Positions 47,922-58,945 of a stretch of DNA of 64,000 bases are shown here, piece after piece. The translations under genes were made by a program, and so were the position numbers. The notes under the pieces were generated by a model. It was not told the origin of the DNA and searched no databases. It worked only from the letters and a program-made list of their open reading frames with translations. The stretch is from Macrotrachela quadricornifera (Eukaryota; Rotifera; Eurotatoria; Philodinida; Philodinidae): contig JAJEKB010021931.1 of the NCBI GenBank assembly GCA_022393335.1, positions 1,266,150 to 1,330,149 of the forward strand, written 5' to 3'. Positions within the stretch are counted from its first letter, which is position 1, and the number at the start of each line of letters is the position of its first letter.

Positions 47922-50708
47922 TTTCTCGAGGGAATGTTCAGTATAAATATCCAAAAAGGCTGTAAAATGTATATTTAATAATTAATGTTTAGAATTTATG
48001 CAAATAGGTTTGAACTTCTGCTTAAATTATACATTCATATTTGAATATCAAAAGTTATATATTGAGGAAGTTGTAGTTTCCTTCAATCATTTATTAAATT
48101 TTTTGATGTGGATTATAATCAAGAGGGAAAGATAAAATTGCAAATTCACATACGTAGATTCTGTCTCGAGAATCTTAGTAAAAAGTTTAACGAAAGAGAT
48201 ATTAGTCAATAAATATAGTTTATAAAAATGAAAGTTTTTGCTTTGTAATACTTTTTTTATTTGAAAGGATGCAATTATGAGAAAAGAAGTTATCTGAATT
48301 GAGAGCACGAATTTTTATATCGTATACGTGTAAGGTCTAGTCGCACAACGTCATCTGAAATGCCAACCTAAATTTGGTTTAAATTTATTGATTTACATTT
48401 TTTATTAACTACGGAAGAAATCAACGGTCAATATGTGAATTATATGTGGCATTTGCGACAAGGTTGTTCGATAACTTCAAGGAATATTTTAATCAAAAAA
48501 ACGAAGTATTCCGTTATTTTATGTCAGCATCATACACAAATTTGAGTAGTCTGTAGTATCAACAGCGATCAACACTGGATCGCGTCTTACGGTTCAATTT
48601 ATAAAACCTCAAGATGGTCATCGATGACAATATTATACAGTGTTTCTTGTATGTACATGTTTGTTCAACAACGGTTGCCAGATGTTGATTGAATCGTATT
48701 CACCCGAGAAACTAATTATTATTATTTAATCAAATACATAAGTGCATATGTCATAATGCATCTTTGTGACAACACTCTTTGAATATGTAAAGTTACACTA
48801 TGTTCATCGCGCGTATCAATATCGCACGCATTTTTATAGATAATAATTAGATCAACATAGGACTTTTATTTAATATGGCAAATTAATAGAATAAAATATA
48901 GTAGTTTTACTAGTTTTATATGAATAAATAAATACATGCATATATAATATATAAATGAACTAGAGCTTTCGACATGTCAAATGTCATCATCAGGAAGAAA
49001 AATAAATGCGGAAACCTCGGATTTAAATCCGAGAGTTGTGTGTACTTCAAAAAGCGAATAAGACAGATGAGTTATGCAAGAATGTGCCGAATAGAGCCCG
49101 TCGGGTCCGGATCTGAAAATTTTAAGTTGATCTAGTCTAGGTAAGTTCTGAATCTGTAAATTACTATTGATTAGAAAAACTATTCACTATACACAAAAAT
49201 TCTTGTTTTAATTTTCTTTAGTTTTTGTTTATTTTCTTCAGAAAACGGTGAATTTATTTATGAATAAGTTAGGATTTTGTATTTATTATAACGGTACTCA
49301 TTATGATCCTCTTTTACCTTTTCAAGATAACCCTTAATAACTTCTACCATGTTTTGACTTAATTAACATGTGTTTATAATATGAAATATAATTTGAAACA
49401 AGCTTTAATTAAAAGAGAAAATTTTTATTTATGCAGATAAATAAAGTCTTCGGAACTAACTCCTCACCACGTCTTATCTGGCAAAGAAGAGGACATCCGC
49501 ACAGCCTTAGGGGCAGTTCCTTAGTGCGCTCAATGATGAATTTTTTTTAGACAGATTGATCAAAATCAATCTATCGTGAACTTCACTTTTCGAGTACATA
49601 AAAATAATATTGGCTCTATCAAGAACAAACGAATATTGCACAGACACACTATTAAGGCATATGGATTTTTCATGGTTTTTTGCAAGTGTGATATTGAATA
49701 AATATTAACCGTGGCATATCTGTTCATATTATTTTGCATCATTTTATAGCTCTTAACGACTTCTATCTACTCTGAAAAAATTGATATTGGTAATATGGAA
49801 AACAAACAAATATCACACTGACGCATTGTCAAGATATATGAGTTTTTCATAGTTTTTCGACACTGTCATACAGAGGAAATCTTGTCCGTAACCTATTTAC
49901 CCCTATAACTTAGCGTCACTTTGCAGCCCATGAAATTCTCTATCTAATGGTATATGATAGTTGAAGTTTTATTTTGATTATGATAAATCTTTTCTTTAAA
50001 GAAAATTAAAAAACCATGCAACTTGCACAGGGTATAGCTAGTTTTCATAATAATCTCCCAATCTAGAACAACCCAAAACCGCTAGGCAGCTGAGACATAT
50101 TTAGGCACACTGGCCTTAGGATACGAATTTTGTGCATTTTGGGACCCTGTTTAGGCAACTTTCACTTGAAAAACTACGATTTCATTCAAAATTAATATCA
50201 TATTCGGAATCAGCATTAAAAACTGAGTCGATTCATATATATTTTAAATAGTTCTGAGAAAAAAATTTTTTTGAAAAAATCTCTGTACCCCCCTCCCCCC
50301 CAGGGATGGTCTGGTGGATAATGACAATTTTTTCGATAACTCAATCATTTCTTGAGAGATTCTTCTCATCTTCGAACTCGACCGAGATATTGATGAAACA
50401 ATTGTGTGCACAAAATTTCAGCTCAATCGAATGTAATTGTGAAGAGTTATCGTGTAAACGGACGGACGGACACACTGACCGATTCTATATGTGTACTCAC
50501 GTTTTGAGTGCACAAAAAAAAAGTTATACCTAACTAAAGTGAACTTATCGTCCTTAAAATTAAGTGCAAAAATTAGGTTTTAACAGCACTAAAATAGAAG
50601 AATTCTCTGTGTACGGGTATTCCAATAAATTTATGAAGGTGTCGAAAAAGAAGTTGTCACAAACGTTGTGATCAATAAAAACGTTGAAGAACTATTTTTC
50701 CATATATA
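47922..50708. other. intergenic, with old repeat sequence
   Basis: No gene supported. Two diverged copies of a roughly 180-bp segment occur in tandem at about 49615-49795 and 49795-49965 (shared landmarks AACAAACRAATAT, TTTTCAT, TATCT). A C-rich run (CCCCCCTCCCCCCCC) lies at 50288-50302 and a GGACGGACGGACAC tract near 50460, the remains of unidentified transposons. Confidence 0.4.
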
Positions 50709-51617
50709 CAGGGTGACCCAAAAGTCACGTTACCCAAAAGAAAATTAATATTTTCATTACGGCTCGAGCAAACGAGCTGATTTTTTTTTATCAATGATAG
50801 AGACATGCCTAAGGAGACTCTTTGTAAAGTATCACTATTGACCTCAACAAAAAAATATTGCTTTTTCACAGATAGAAAAAATAAGAGATTTATTTCTTTA
50901 TCTAAAAATAAACGGCACATCGAATTTTTTCCGATTGCTTTCTCCATATTATTGTTGTTTAGTCTCATATTTATATCATAAATACATGTTTTGTTACTCA
51001 GTGTACTCTGAAAGTTTCAGCCATAAAGAGCAAAAATTTGTTGAGAAAGCGGCAAACGTGTTTCGTGTATTCTTGTGTAGCAACAACCAAAATTCACTGT
51101 CATGCTTGTTCCACTATCATTTTGAGTGCAATTTTAATTCTTGGATGGTTCTTAGTTACCAAATATATTTTCATCTGTAAACTGTCCCAATATGTATAGG
51201 TAACCACGATGAAAGGATTGAAAATTGCACTCAAAATGATAGTGGGATTGCAGCTTTCTCAACAAATTTTGCTCTTTATGGCTGAAACTTTCAGAGTACA
51301 GTGAGTAACAAAACATGTATTTATGATATAAATATGGGACTAAACAATAATAGTATGGAGAAGCAATCGGAAAATATTCGATGTGCCGTTTATTTTTAGA
51401 TAAAGAAATAAATCTCTTATTTTTTCTATCTGTGAAAAAGCAATATTTTTTTGTTGAGGTCAATAGTGATACTTTACAAAGAGTCTCTCTAGGCATGTCT
51501 TCATGAATATAAAGCTTGAACATGTCTCTATCATTGATAAAAAAATCAGCTCGTTTGCTCGAGTCATAATGAAAATATTAATTTTTTTTTGGATAACGTG
51601 ACCTTTGGGCCACTCTG
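50709..51617. mobile_element. foldback MITE, Tc1/mariner-like ends
   Basis: A 909-bp near-palindrome. The left arm (50709-51049) and right arm (51250-51617) are inverted copies for about 350 bp. A further inverted pair (CACTATCATTTTGAGTGCAA / TTGCACTCAAAATGATAGTG) lies nearer the centre, so almost the whole element can fold. Ends are CAGGGTGACCCAAAAGTCAC and GTGACCTTTGGGCCACTCTG with TA immediately outside on both sides, consistent with a mariner/Tc1 target. About 58 bp unique to the left arm (51050-51107) break the symmetry. The frames it contains are artefacts. Confidence 0.8.
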
Positions 51618-51963
51618 TACATTATTTGCTCTTTTTCGTTTTCTTAATCGCGTGATAAAGTTAATTCGAAAGACCTTGCATTAGTAATATTTTTTTTCTC
51701 TTCCTTCCTTATACTATTTATTTTCTTTCTTTCCTGTTTTTCTCCTTTTTCTCGTTATTATATGTCTGAAAATTCAACATATTCTTTGTTGACTCTGTGA
51801 AATTTAAACAATTATCACATCCTCATTAGTGTCATCGCTGAGAATACTTTTTTGTGTGACAGTTAGAAAGTATGACTTATAATTTTATAAACAATTATTT
51901 GTTACTTTTCATGTTTCATTATTACTCGAGAGAAGGAAAAGATATAACTTGAATAGAATATAC
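51618..51963. other. upstream region of the receptor gene
   Basis: AT-rich, presumably carrying the promoter and leader of the gene at 51964. No clear motif picked out. Confidence 0.35.
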
Positions 51964-52971
51964 ATGATGTTTATCTACAATCCATACAACAGCACAGAAA
52001 CAAGTCCTCCTCTATTTTCATCCATTCTCATTTATTCTATTTGGATGATCTCTTTCCTGATCATTCTATCAATTTCTGTCATTATTTTTCATCTGACGGC
52101 GACCATCAAAAAATTGAAAACATTCTCAAATCTACTCATTTGTAATACATGTCTTATCAGTTTATTCTACTTATTTACAACATTTCTTCAAATCTTTATG
52201 GTCAGTTTTGGTCCACTTCACCTAGTTGACAAAGATACTCGCCTATTCTGTATTATTCGTGCCTATCTTACAGTTGTTTCTACAACTTTACTTAGCTCGT
52301 CATTTCTTCTTCAAGCCCTGAATCGATTGTTTCATTCAGTGTTTTATACTCATCGTCGATGTCTGTTAACATGGAAATTTCATTATATTTTAATAGCTAT
52401 TCAATGGACTGTAGGATTTTTAACGCCGATCACAATTTTAATAAATCATGGAGATGTTGTGTATCAACCAAGTATATTCTGTACAATTCCATTGAATCAT
52501 ACATTGCATCTCAGCTATCTCTATTCAACGACGTATCTCATACCAGCATTATTCATTCTTTTAATCTATATAACAATTATCTATCGAGTGAATTACCATA
52601 CGTCTTCGTCTAAACAGCGTCATTCTAGTCCTGTTCGCGAAGCTAAATTACTCAATAATATTCTTATTTTCGTTGCTATCTTTACTTTTGGCGGACTTCC
52701 ATCGATTATTTACATATTTGTGATGTCACCAAAACGAATTCTATCGATTCATTTCTTTATACTGACATTAATATCAACACCTCTAGCTGTAGCAATGGAA
52801 AAGATGTCTGTACTTTTGTTGCATATACCATTTAGAAATGCATTTATTAGGTGTTGTTGCTGTGTAGTGCAAAAGAGAAATAAGAAGAGTATGAAGATGA
52901 ATATTGGAAGTAGAATATCGATTTATCGGAGAAAAACACAGGTTAATTACTCAATAAGAGATATAAAGTGA
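51964..52971 (+). CDS. rhodopsin-like seven-transmembrane receptor, orphan
   Basis: An intronless frame of 335 residues from the ATG at 51964. The extracellular N-terminus is short with an N-glycosylation site (NST). Seven hydrophobic segments follow, starting with SSILIYSIWMISFLIILSIS and ending with FFILTLISTPLAVAMEKMSV. A Cys at the top of helix 3 (LFCIIRAY) and one in extracellular loop 2 (IFCTIPLNHT) would form the usual disulfide. The DRY-like site at the end of helix 3 is NRLF. The C-terminal tail begins with a CCCCVV cluster, a candidate palmitoylation site, then is strongly basic. This is the pattern of the large orphan peptide-receptor-like families of rotifers. The ligand cannot be told. 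Confidence 0.85.
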   Translation: MMFIYNPYNSTETSPPLFSSILIYSIWMISFLIILSISVIIFHLTATIKKLKTFSNLLICNTCLISLFYLFTTFLQIFMVSFGPLHLVDKDTRLFCIIRAYLTVVSTTLLSSSFLLQALNRLFHSVFYTHRRCLLTWKFHYILIAIQWTVGFLTPITILINHGDVVYQPSIFCTIPLNHTLHLSYLYSTTYLIPALFILLIYITIIYRVNYHTSSSKQRHSSPVREAKLLNNILIFVAIFTFGGLPSIIYIFVMSPKRILSIHFFILTLISTPLAVAMEKMSVLLLHIPFRNAFIRCCCCVVQKRNKKSMKMNIGSRISIYRRKTQVNYSIRDIK

Positions 52972-53251
52972 GATTAAACTCTTGGAGGTTGTTACTGTCT
53001 TTATATTAAGTTTGATTATTTTTTATGAGAATGTAAGATTTATGCTAGTTTTTCTATTCATCATCCTCATCCTTCTATCCATATATATATGACTATTTTC
53101 AGATTGTTGACGAATTTTATTATATTTTATTTGTATATGTATAAGTGATACGAATGTTAATGTATGCGTGTTCAATTTGTTTATCTGTGTTATATATTTA
53201 AAAAAAAGAATTATAATAGCCGCCGATTTTAGATGAAAGCATATATTCATA
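52972..53251. other. 3' flank of the receptor gene
   Basis: AT-rich; no other feature. The nine bases 53252-53260 are the target duplication of the next transposon. Confidence 0.35.
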
Positions 53252-53260
53252 ATTTAATAA

Positions 53261-54432
53261 GGCATATATTTAAGTGCTAAGTAAAAAATTTAATGTTTTC
53301 TAAGTAATTTGTTTAATATAAATCTAAGTAAGAAAAGATTTTTTGCTAAGTAGTTTACTTAAATTCTCAGTAAAGAAAGTCATGTTTTCTAGGCAAAATA
53401 TTAGGAATTGATAAGTAGATTTATTACTTTTGCTAAGTAAAAAATTCAGTTTGAACAGTTAATTGATTAGCAAGCTTGTGTTGCTTTTCGTGGTCGTCCT
53501 CGGTTTCTTTTTTCACCCAAAAGTACATTCTTCGCTATTGAAGGTGATTTACAATGTTTTAGTAAAATATTGACTCCATTGTTCTTCTCGTTTAATTCCT
53601 ATTTGAGCGTCTGTATCATTAGAAAAACTGTTGTCTCTTATCCAGACAAAGTTACGTTTAATTATTGTCTTTTCTTGAACATTCTACTGGTCCATCGTAT
53701 CGTCGGATTCCGATGAACTCTCATACTGTTGTATTTGTGCAAAATTTGGCATTATAATATGCTTAAACTTGTACGTTTGATATATTGGTGAACGTGAGTC
53801 TGGGTATATTGAGAGAAACACTAACTATGCAATGATGAAGATGAATACGTGAAAGAGAGAACAAGAACAGAAAGAACAACATAACAAGTGAAGGAACGAA
53901 CGAACTACATATATGTGTGCGCATATAGATATACATGGACACGTACACAGAAAAGGAAAAATCCAACATAGAATATGTAAAATATATAGGAAAGAACCAA
54001 CATCTTAAATGACCTAGTTCATAGAGCAAATCAAGAAGTGATAATATCTAGTCTATAGGGAAAATGTCCACATGTGATCGCCACAGGAAGAAAGAAAAGA
54101 ATATACTAGAAGTTGATGTTTACCCTCACTCTCAGTACTAACAGAGCGAAAGAGAGGAAATGTATGATCTACACCCAGGCTGACAATCGTTTTCTTGTCA
54201 TAGTCAATTTTACTTAGCAATATTTTTTCTTTATCCGTATAAATTATTTTCTAACTTATCAATCTCATTTATTAACTGAGTAATTAAATATTTTACTTAG
54301 ATATTAATTATATTTAACTTCGCAAAAATTTTAGTTACTGAGAAATATTATTTCTACTTAGCATTTAATGGATTCACTGAGCATCTATATATTTTACTTA
54401 GCAATAATCTACTTAGCACTTAAATAGATGCC
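53261..54432 (-). mobile_element. Mutator-like non-autonomous transposon, copy 2
   Basis: It starts GGCATATATTTAAGTGCTAA and ends TTAGCACTTAAATAGATGCC. The flanking 9-bp duplication ATTTAATAA is exact (53252-53260 and 54433-54441). Subterminal arrays of CTAAGTAA / TTACTTAG are as in copy 1 (265-1437), and length is almost the same (1172 versus 1173 bp). The internal AT-hook frame runs on the minus strand, so the copy is inverted relative to copy 1. Termini are more diverged than in copy 1. Confidence 0.85.
53472..53751 (-). pseudogene. AT-hook/FLYWCH-like transposase fragment in copy 2
   Basis: On the minus strand: an acidic start (QQYESSSESDDTMDQ), a stop, then EKTIIKRNFVWIRDNSFSND...QWSQYFTKT, which resembles the N-terminal half of the FLYWCH/MULE zinc-finger domain. 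After another stop and frame change comes LLGEKRNRGRPRKATQAC, an AT-hook, then a stop. It shows what copy 1 has lost in its centre. Not functional. Confidence 0.5.
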
Positions 54433-54441
54433 ATTTAATAA

Positions 54442-55236
54442 TATCATGATAGATAAGAGCTGTCAGTATTCTTTCAATGCATTTTTATTAGATGCATCAG
54501 CGGTACTTATTAATATTTTTTTTTAAATAGGAAAGTAACATTTCAATCTTTTAATACTCAATGAAAAAAAATATGTGAATTAATAAAAATAAATGTGAAA
54601 AGCCAGGAAATGAGATCAATGTAGAGATAGTTGGCTCTTGATTTTATTTATAATGGCTTGCTAACAATTATCGATGTAATATTGATAGTTTGACTATATT
54701 CAATATGATCTTTTATTTGTGATAAAATCTTCAATTACGATATTATTCAACTTCCATGTTTCTTATTCAAATTCTTAAAATTTGTTTTTCTTGTATATAT
54801 AATACAGAAGATTTCTATTTTAATGAATGATAAAAAGGAAAAAAAACTATATAATAATAGACAGTATCACGATAATGCAATTTAGTTATAAATCTAATAA
54901 AAAGAGAAGAGATGCATCATTTTATATAATCCTTGACTTGCACGATATAATTTTAGCTCCTTTTCTTAAATATCTTCTGTCTAAAGAGAATTCACTCAAA
55001 TATTAAATTCACTGGCAATTCTTAACTAATGATAAATAATATGAGACGTAGCGATTGGATATAATTCATCAATCATTTATCTCTGAAAAATTTTCTAAGT
55101 AACTGGATCAAAACAATATAATTGACGTAGGACAATTTTTTTCTCGATACACTATTCATTTCTTGTCTTTTATAAGTATAAAGTCCTTTTTTCTGACGTT
55201 GTTATTAAGATATTCATTAATATTTTAATTTTTAGA
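54442..55236. other. AT-rich interval
   Basis: Nothing recognisable. Confidence 0.4.
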
Positions 55237-55240
55237 TTAA

Positions 55241-55957
55241 GGCCACCCCCCTCTCCAAAATCGATTTCAGACTTACGATCATCCAAATGAGCTGAAATTT
55301 TTAGGGCTATAATGGAGAAGCTATGATAAAATTTTCAGCTCGATATCATGTAATGTGACAGAGATATTAACTCAACAATGGTGAAAAATAGCTGATTTTG
55401 TATCCAAAAGTTCTGTGTTCCAAATCATTTAATATATTAAATTTTTTTTTGTTGGAAAGAGCATGTCAAGATGCAGAACATGTCGTTGTCCTTTTTTTCT
55501 AAACTCTTGATTTTTACGTAAACAAGATCATTGACAAGTTGAAGGCTTTAAAGATCCTCTAAAAATGGTTTTTTTTAAGCATACGTGCCTGGATTTATAA
55601 GAAAAATAAACTTAATTTTAAAAAAGGACAACGACATGTCCTGTATCTTGACACACTCTTTCCAACAAAAAAAAAATAATTAATATATTAAATGATTTGG
55701 GACAGACAACTTTTGGATACACCATCACAAATGCCATAAATCGAGAAAAAGCGAATAACATTTTCCGTTTTTTAAAAATAACCATAGTTTTCAAGGAGAG
55801 GTTAACAAAAGTCATCAAAATATTTAGCCAAAAGAGTAGTATAATATAAAAAACTATATCATTTCTAAAAGATCTGAAAATGGGCTATCTTCCCATACAT
55901 TTATCTCAATTTCGAAATTTTTGACGAAAATTGAGATTTTTTGAGAGGGGGGTAGCC
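55241..55957. mobile_element. TTAA-flanked element with internal foldback
   Basis: TTAA occurs directly outside both ends (55237-55240 and 55958-55961), with inverted termini GGCCACCCCCCTCTC / GAGAGGGGGGTAGCC. A TTAA target is the hallmark of piggyBac-type insertion. Inside is a second inverted repeat of about 80 bp (near 55425-55497 and 55620-55705; shared block GGACAACGACATGTC and TATTAAT). The element has no coding capacity. Confidence 0.7.
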
Positions 55958-55961
55958 TTAA

Positions 55962-57270
55962 AGACAGAGTCTTATAAGGTGTTCTTTTGACTATATATAT
56001 GATAGCCTACTTTAAAATTTATTTTATCCGATAAGACGGCTTTTTCTAATACTAAAATAATTTATTTTCAATATCGGCCCATGCTGAGAGGTTGTTGTAC
56101 AGACAATGTCCCTAATACAAACAGTATTTCCGGAGGTCTCGATATTTTTCTCTCTGAAAAACTCATTTTTCAAGTAAAAAATTTTTTTTTTCACATTTTT
56201 AGGTACAGAAATGTTTGCTGCATCGAACGATGCAAAACGCATAGAAAACAATTTTTTATCATTGAACAAGATTATTTCATGTCATAACATGAAAATTTTT
56301 TTGTGCATCCGGAACAAAAAATGTTCATCGATGGAGGATCCGTTAATATCCAGCGGTTGAACGTAAACGGTCCTTTCTTCTCTTCTATCAAACGACATCA
56401 ATGTTAGTGTTGGAGAACTGATTTATTAATGTGATTGAAATGAAACTTTTTCAATAGAATTTTCATTTCCTCAATTCAAATTTAGTATTTTTTAATCAAA
56501 CAAATCGAAAAATGATTGTTCTCGGTTCAACTAGACCAGATTTTCAATCAAACTAACAATTAAACTCAATGAAACGTTTAGAAATTTATTTTGATAAATT
56601 CAAATTAGCTTGTCGTCCATATAAAGCGGTGTTTTGACTTTTAGTTTAATCAATAGCACATATATTCCACCATGATCTTGAAAACATATTAAGTTTAACA
56701 TCAACTCAACATATTTATCGAAATTAGTCTTCTAGAGATCTACACAAACAAATGAAATATATTCTCATAAAATAACAAGTTTTATGAATAGAACAATATT
56801 TCCAAAAAATGTATTTTGTCTATTATATATTAAAATGTGATTTTGATAAACTTTATTACCTTTATATGCTTGAAAACTATATATCATTTTTATTGTTAAA
56901 TATGAACAATAAAAAGAAGGATGTCTCTTTAAGAAAACTTTATCAACAGCAAGATTTCTACTGAGTAAATAAATGCAAACATATGAATCATGTTGCTCAA
57001 TAAATCATTGACATTAACATAATATGAATAATCAAATGGTAAGCTGACATCTTAGATATTAACTCCTTAAAAATATTCGATCAGTCATAAAATATAATAG
57101 TGAGAAAGAAATTTAGAAAAAAATCTTGATGAGCTTCAATATTTTTCATATGAAAAAGTAAAGAATATTAAAACTTCTGTTACATACAATTTTGCTATGT
57201 CCAAGAAAAAAAAATAACAGTTTTTATTTATTCTAAAAGCAAATTAAGAGAATATTAGATTATATTGTAC
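55962..57270. other. non-coding interval
   Basis: No supported gene. Overlapping short frames on both strands at 56024-56287 have no recognisable domain. Confidence 0.4.
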
Positions 57271-57600
57271 TAGAGTCCTACGGGAACGATTTTTTCATGT
57301 GTTCTGATATTTTCAAAATAGATTTTTATTTCTAATAACTAAATAACTATTTTACATATGATTAATGTAAAAAAGGACAAACAAGAATCACACGATAATA
57401 ATATACTATGAATCAATGCTCAAAGTATGACGTCACTAGAAACTAGTATATTCTGTTAGCACATTTTGTCAGACATAATAGAGGAAATAAGAATGAGAAT
57501 TTAAGAATGTCTGCAGAAGCGGGAATATGAGATCGGAAATCGATAAAATTTTATGGCAACGGGAACGGGAACCGAAAAAAATCGTTCCCGTAGGACTCTA
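57271..57600. mobile_element. 330-bp MITE with 25-bp perfect TIRs
   Basis: Termini TAGAGTCCTACGGGAACGAT(TTTTT) and their exact reverse complement. If the outermost TA is the target site, this is a Tc1/mariner-type MITE. An extra run of CGGGAACGGGAACC just inside the right end repeats part of the TIR. No coding content. Confidence 0.75.
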
Positions 57601-57747
57601 ATGAGAACATCTATAAGCAACAATATGTCTTGAAAATTAATTTCTAATCATTAGCATTCTACAAGTCTTTAAAGAATCTGATATTAAGATTTAGTTTTAA
57701 AATTTACTTTTTATTAGTCTTATTGTATGATTAACCTTTTTATTCTA

Positions 57748-58943
57748 TTAGATTGTTAATAAAGTTTTTGCCTTTTTTTCCAAAATTTTATTTTTATTTT
57801 TTAACTTCAACAATACAACTAACTTTCAGTTATATATGCACCACTACTATCTATGACTTGTCGCCAACACTCTGGCAGAGATAGGATCCCGCGTTCGTAT
57901 AAGTTCTTGGGCTATTTGACCAAAGAAGTTGGCGATATTCATTTTCACATCGTTGTCATCGTCGTCGAACTTTTTTTCACGCAAATGATGAGAAAGAGAA
58001 TGAAACAAATGGTAGTTCGTTGGTGCCAAGTCAGGAGAATAAGGTAGATGAGGAACGGTAATCCAACAGAGCTTCAATAATTTTTCGCAGATCGACTTTG
58101 CAATATGGGGTCGGACATTGTCATGGAAATAGTAAATTCGATCCTGCTTTTCCTTGATTTTTTCGGCAACCCGGTCCAATTGTTGACAATAGAGATCAAC
58201 AGTGATGGTACAAACATTTGGAAGAACTTCCCAGTGAATAATCCCATTAACGCCCCACCAAACGCTCAGCATCACCTTCTTGGAATTCCGATCAGACTTA
58301 GGCGTTGCTACACTTATCTGACCAGCGCTAAGCCACTGACGTCTGTGCGTGTATTTAATGTATAACACCCATTTCTCATCATCAGTGATAAGATTGCGGA
58401 CCCATTAGTAGTTGCGGTGAGATATCATTAAATCCATACAAGCATCAACCCGGTGTTGTAGCTGATGTAGTGATAACTCGTGGGGTATCCAAACTCTATA
58501 TTTTCATATCTTGCCTAATTCGTTCAGATGTTTTTCCGCTGCAACATAAGACCACGCAAACTGCTTTAAGAGATCCACATCCACTTCCAGTGGTCTTCCG
58601 GACCGAGGTAAATCGTCGAGTTCTAAATTACCGTTCTTAAAGCGATTGAACCAATGTTGTACTGTACGAGTAGAGAGTACATCCTCCCTCATCGTGCTGC
58701 ATATGTTGTTGGCTGCTTCCGTTGCTTTGTGACCAAGACAGAATTCATGAAGTAAAAGCACTCGAATCTCTCTACGAGAAAGATCCATTTTCAGTTCATG
58801 ATCAGCGTCTATATCGACGGCTTTATTATCATTCGAAAGATATTCACTCTCCCTTTGTATACTCTTAGTATGGAAACTTCTAGAACATTCTCGAATGTTT
58901 TAGAAAATTTTAAAAAAACACAAAAACTTTGTTAACAACCTAA
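57748..58943 (-). mobile_element. mariner element, decayed
   Basis: Inverted ends TTAGATTGTTAATAAAGTTT and AAACTTTGTTAACAACCTAA, with TA on both outer sides (57746-57747 and 58944-58945). The 1196-bp element carries a mariner transposase gene on the minus strand. Confidence 0.85.
57847..58788 (-). pseudogene. mariner transposase, broken
   Basis: The N-terminal part (58788-58504) has a paired HTH region, including STRTVQHWFNRFKNGNLELD and DLPRSGRP. A stop at 58504 and disrupted sequence follow, containing TDDEKW (first catalytic Asp). The rest (58368-57847) has HDNVRPH (second Asp) and YSPDLAPTNYHLF. In active mariners the third catalytic Asp lies in the SDYHLF position; here it is Asn (TNYHLF), so the D,D34D triad is broken in addition to the stops. 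Confidence 0.85.
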
Positions 58944-58945
58944 TA

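Noticed and set aside
50672..51523. Mirror-image frames of 81-123 codons
   Set aside because: Produced by the inverted arms of the foldback element; no protein family similarity.
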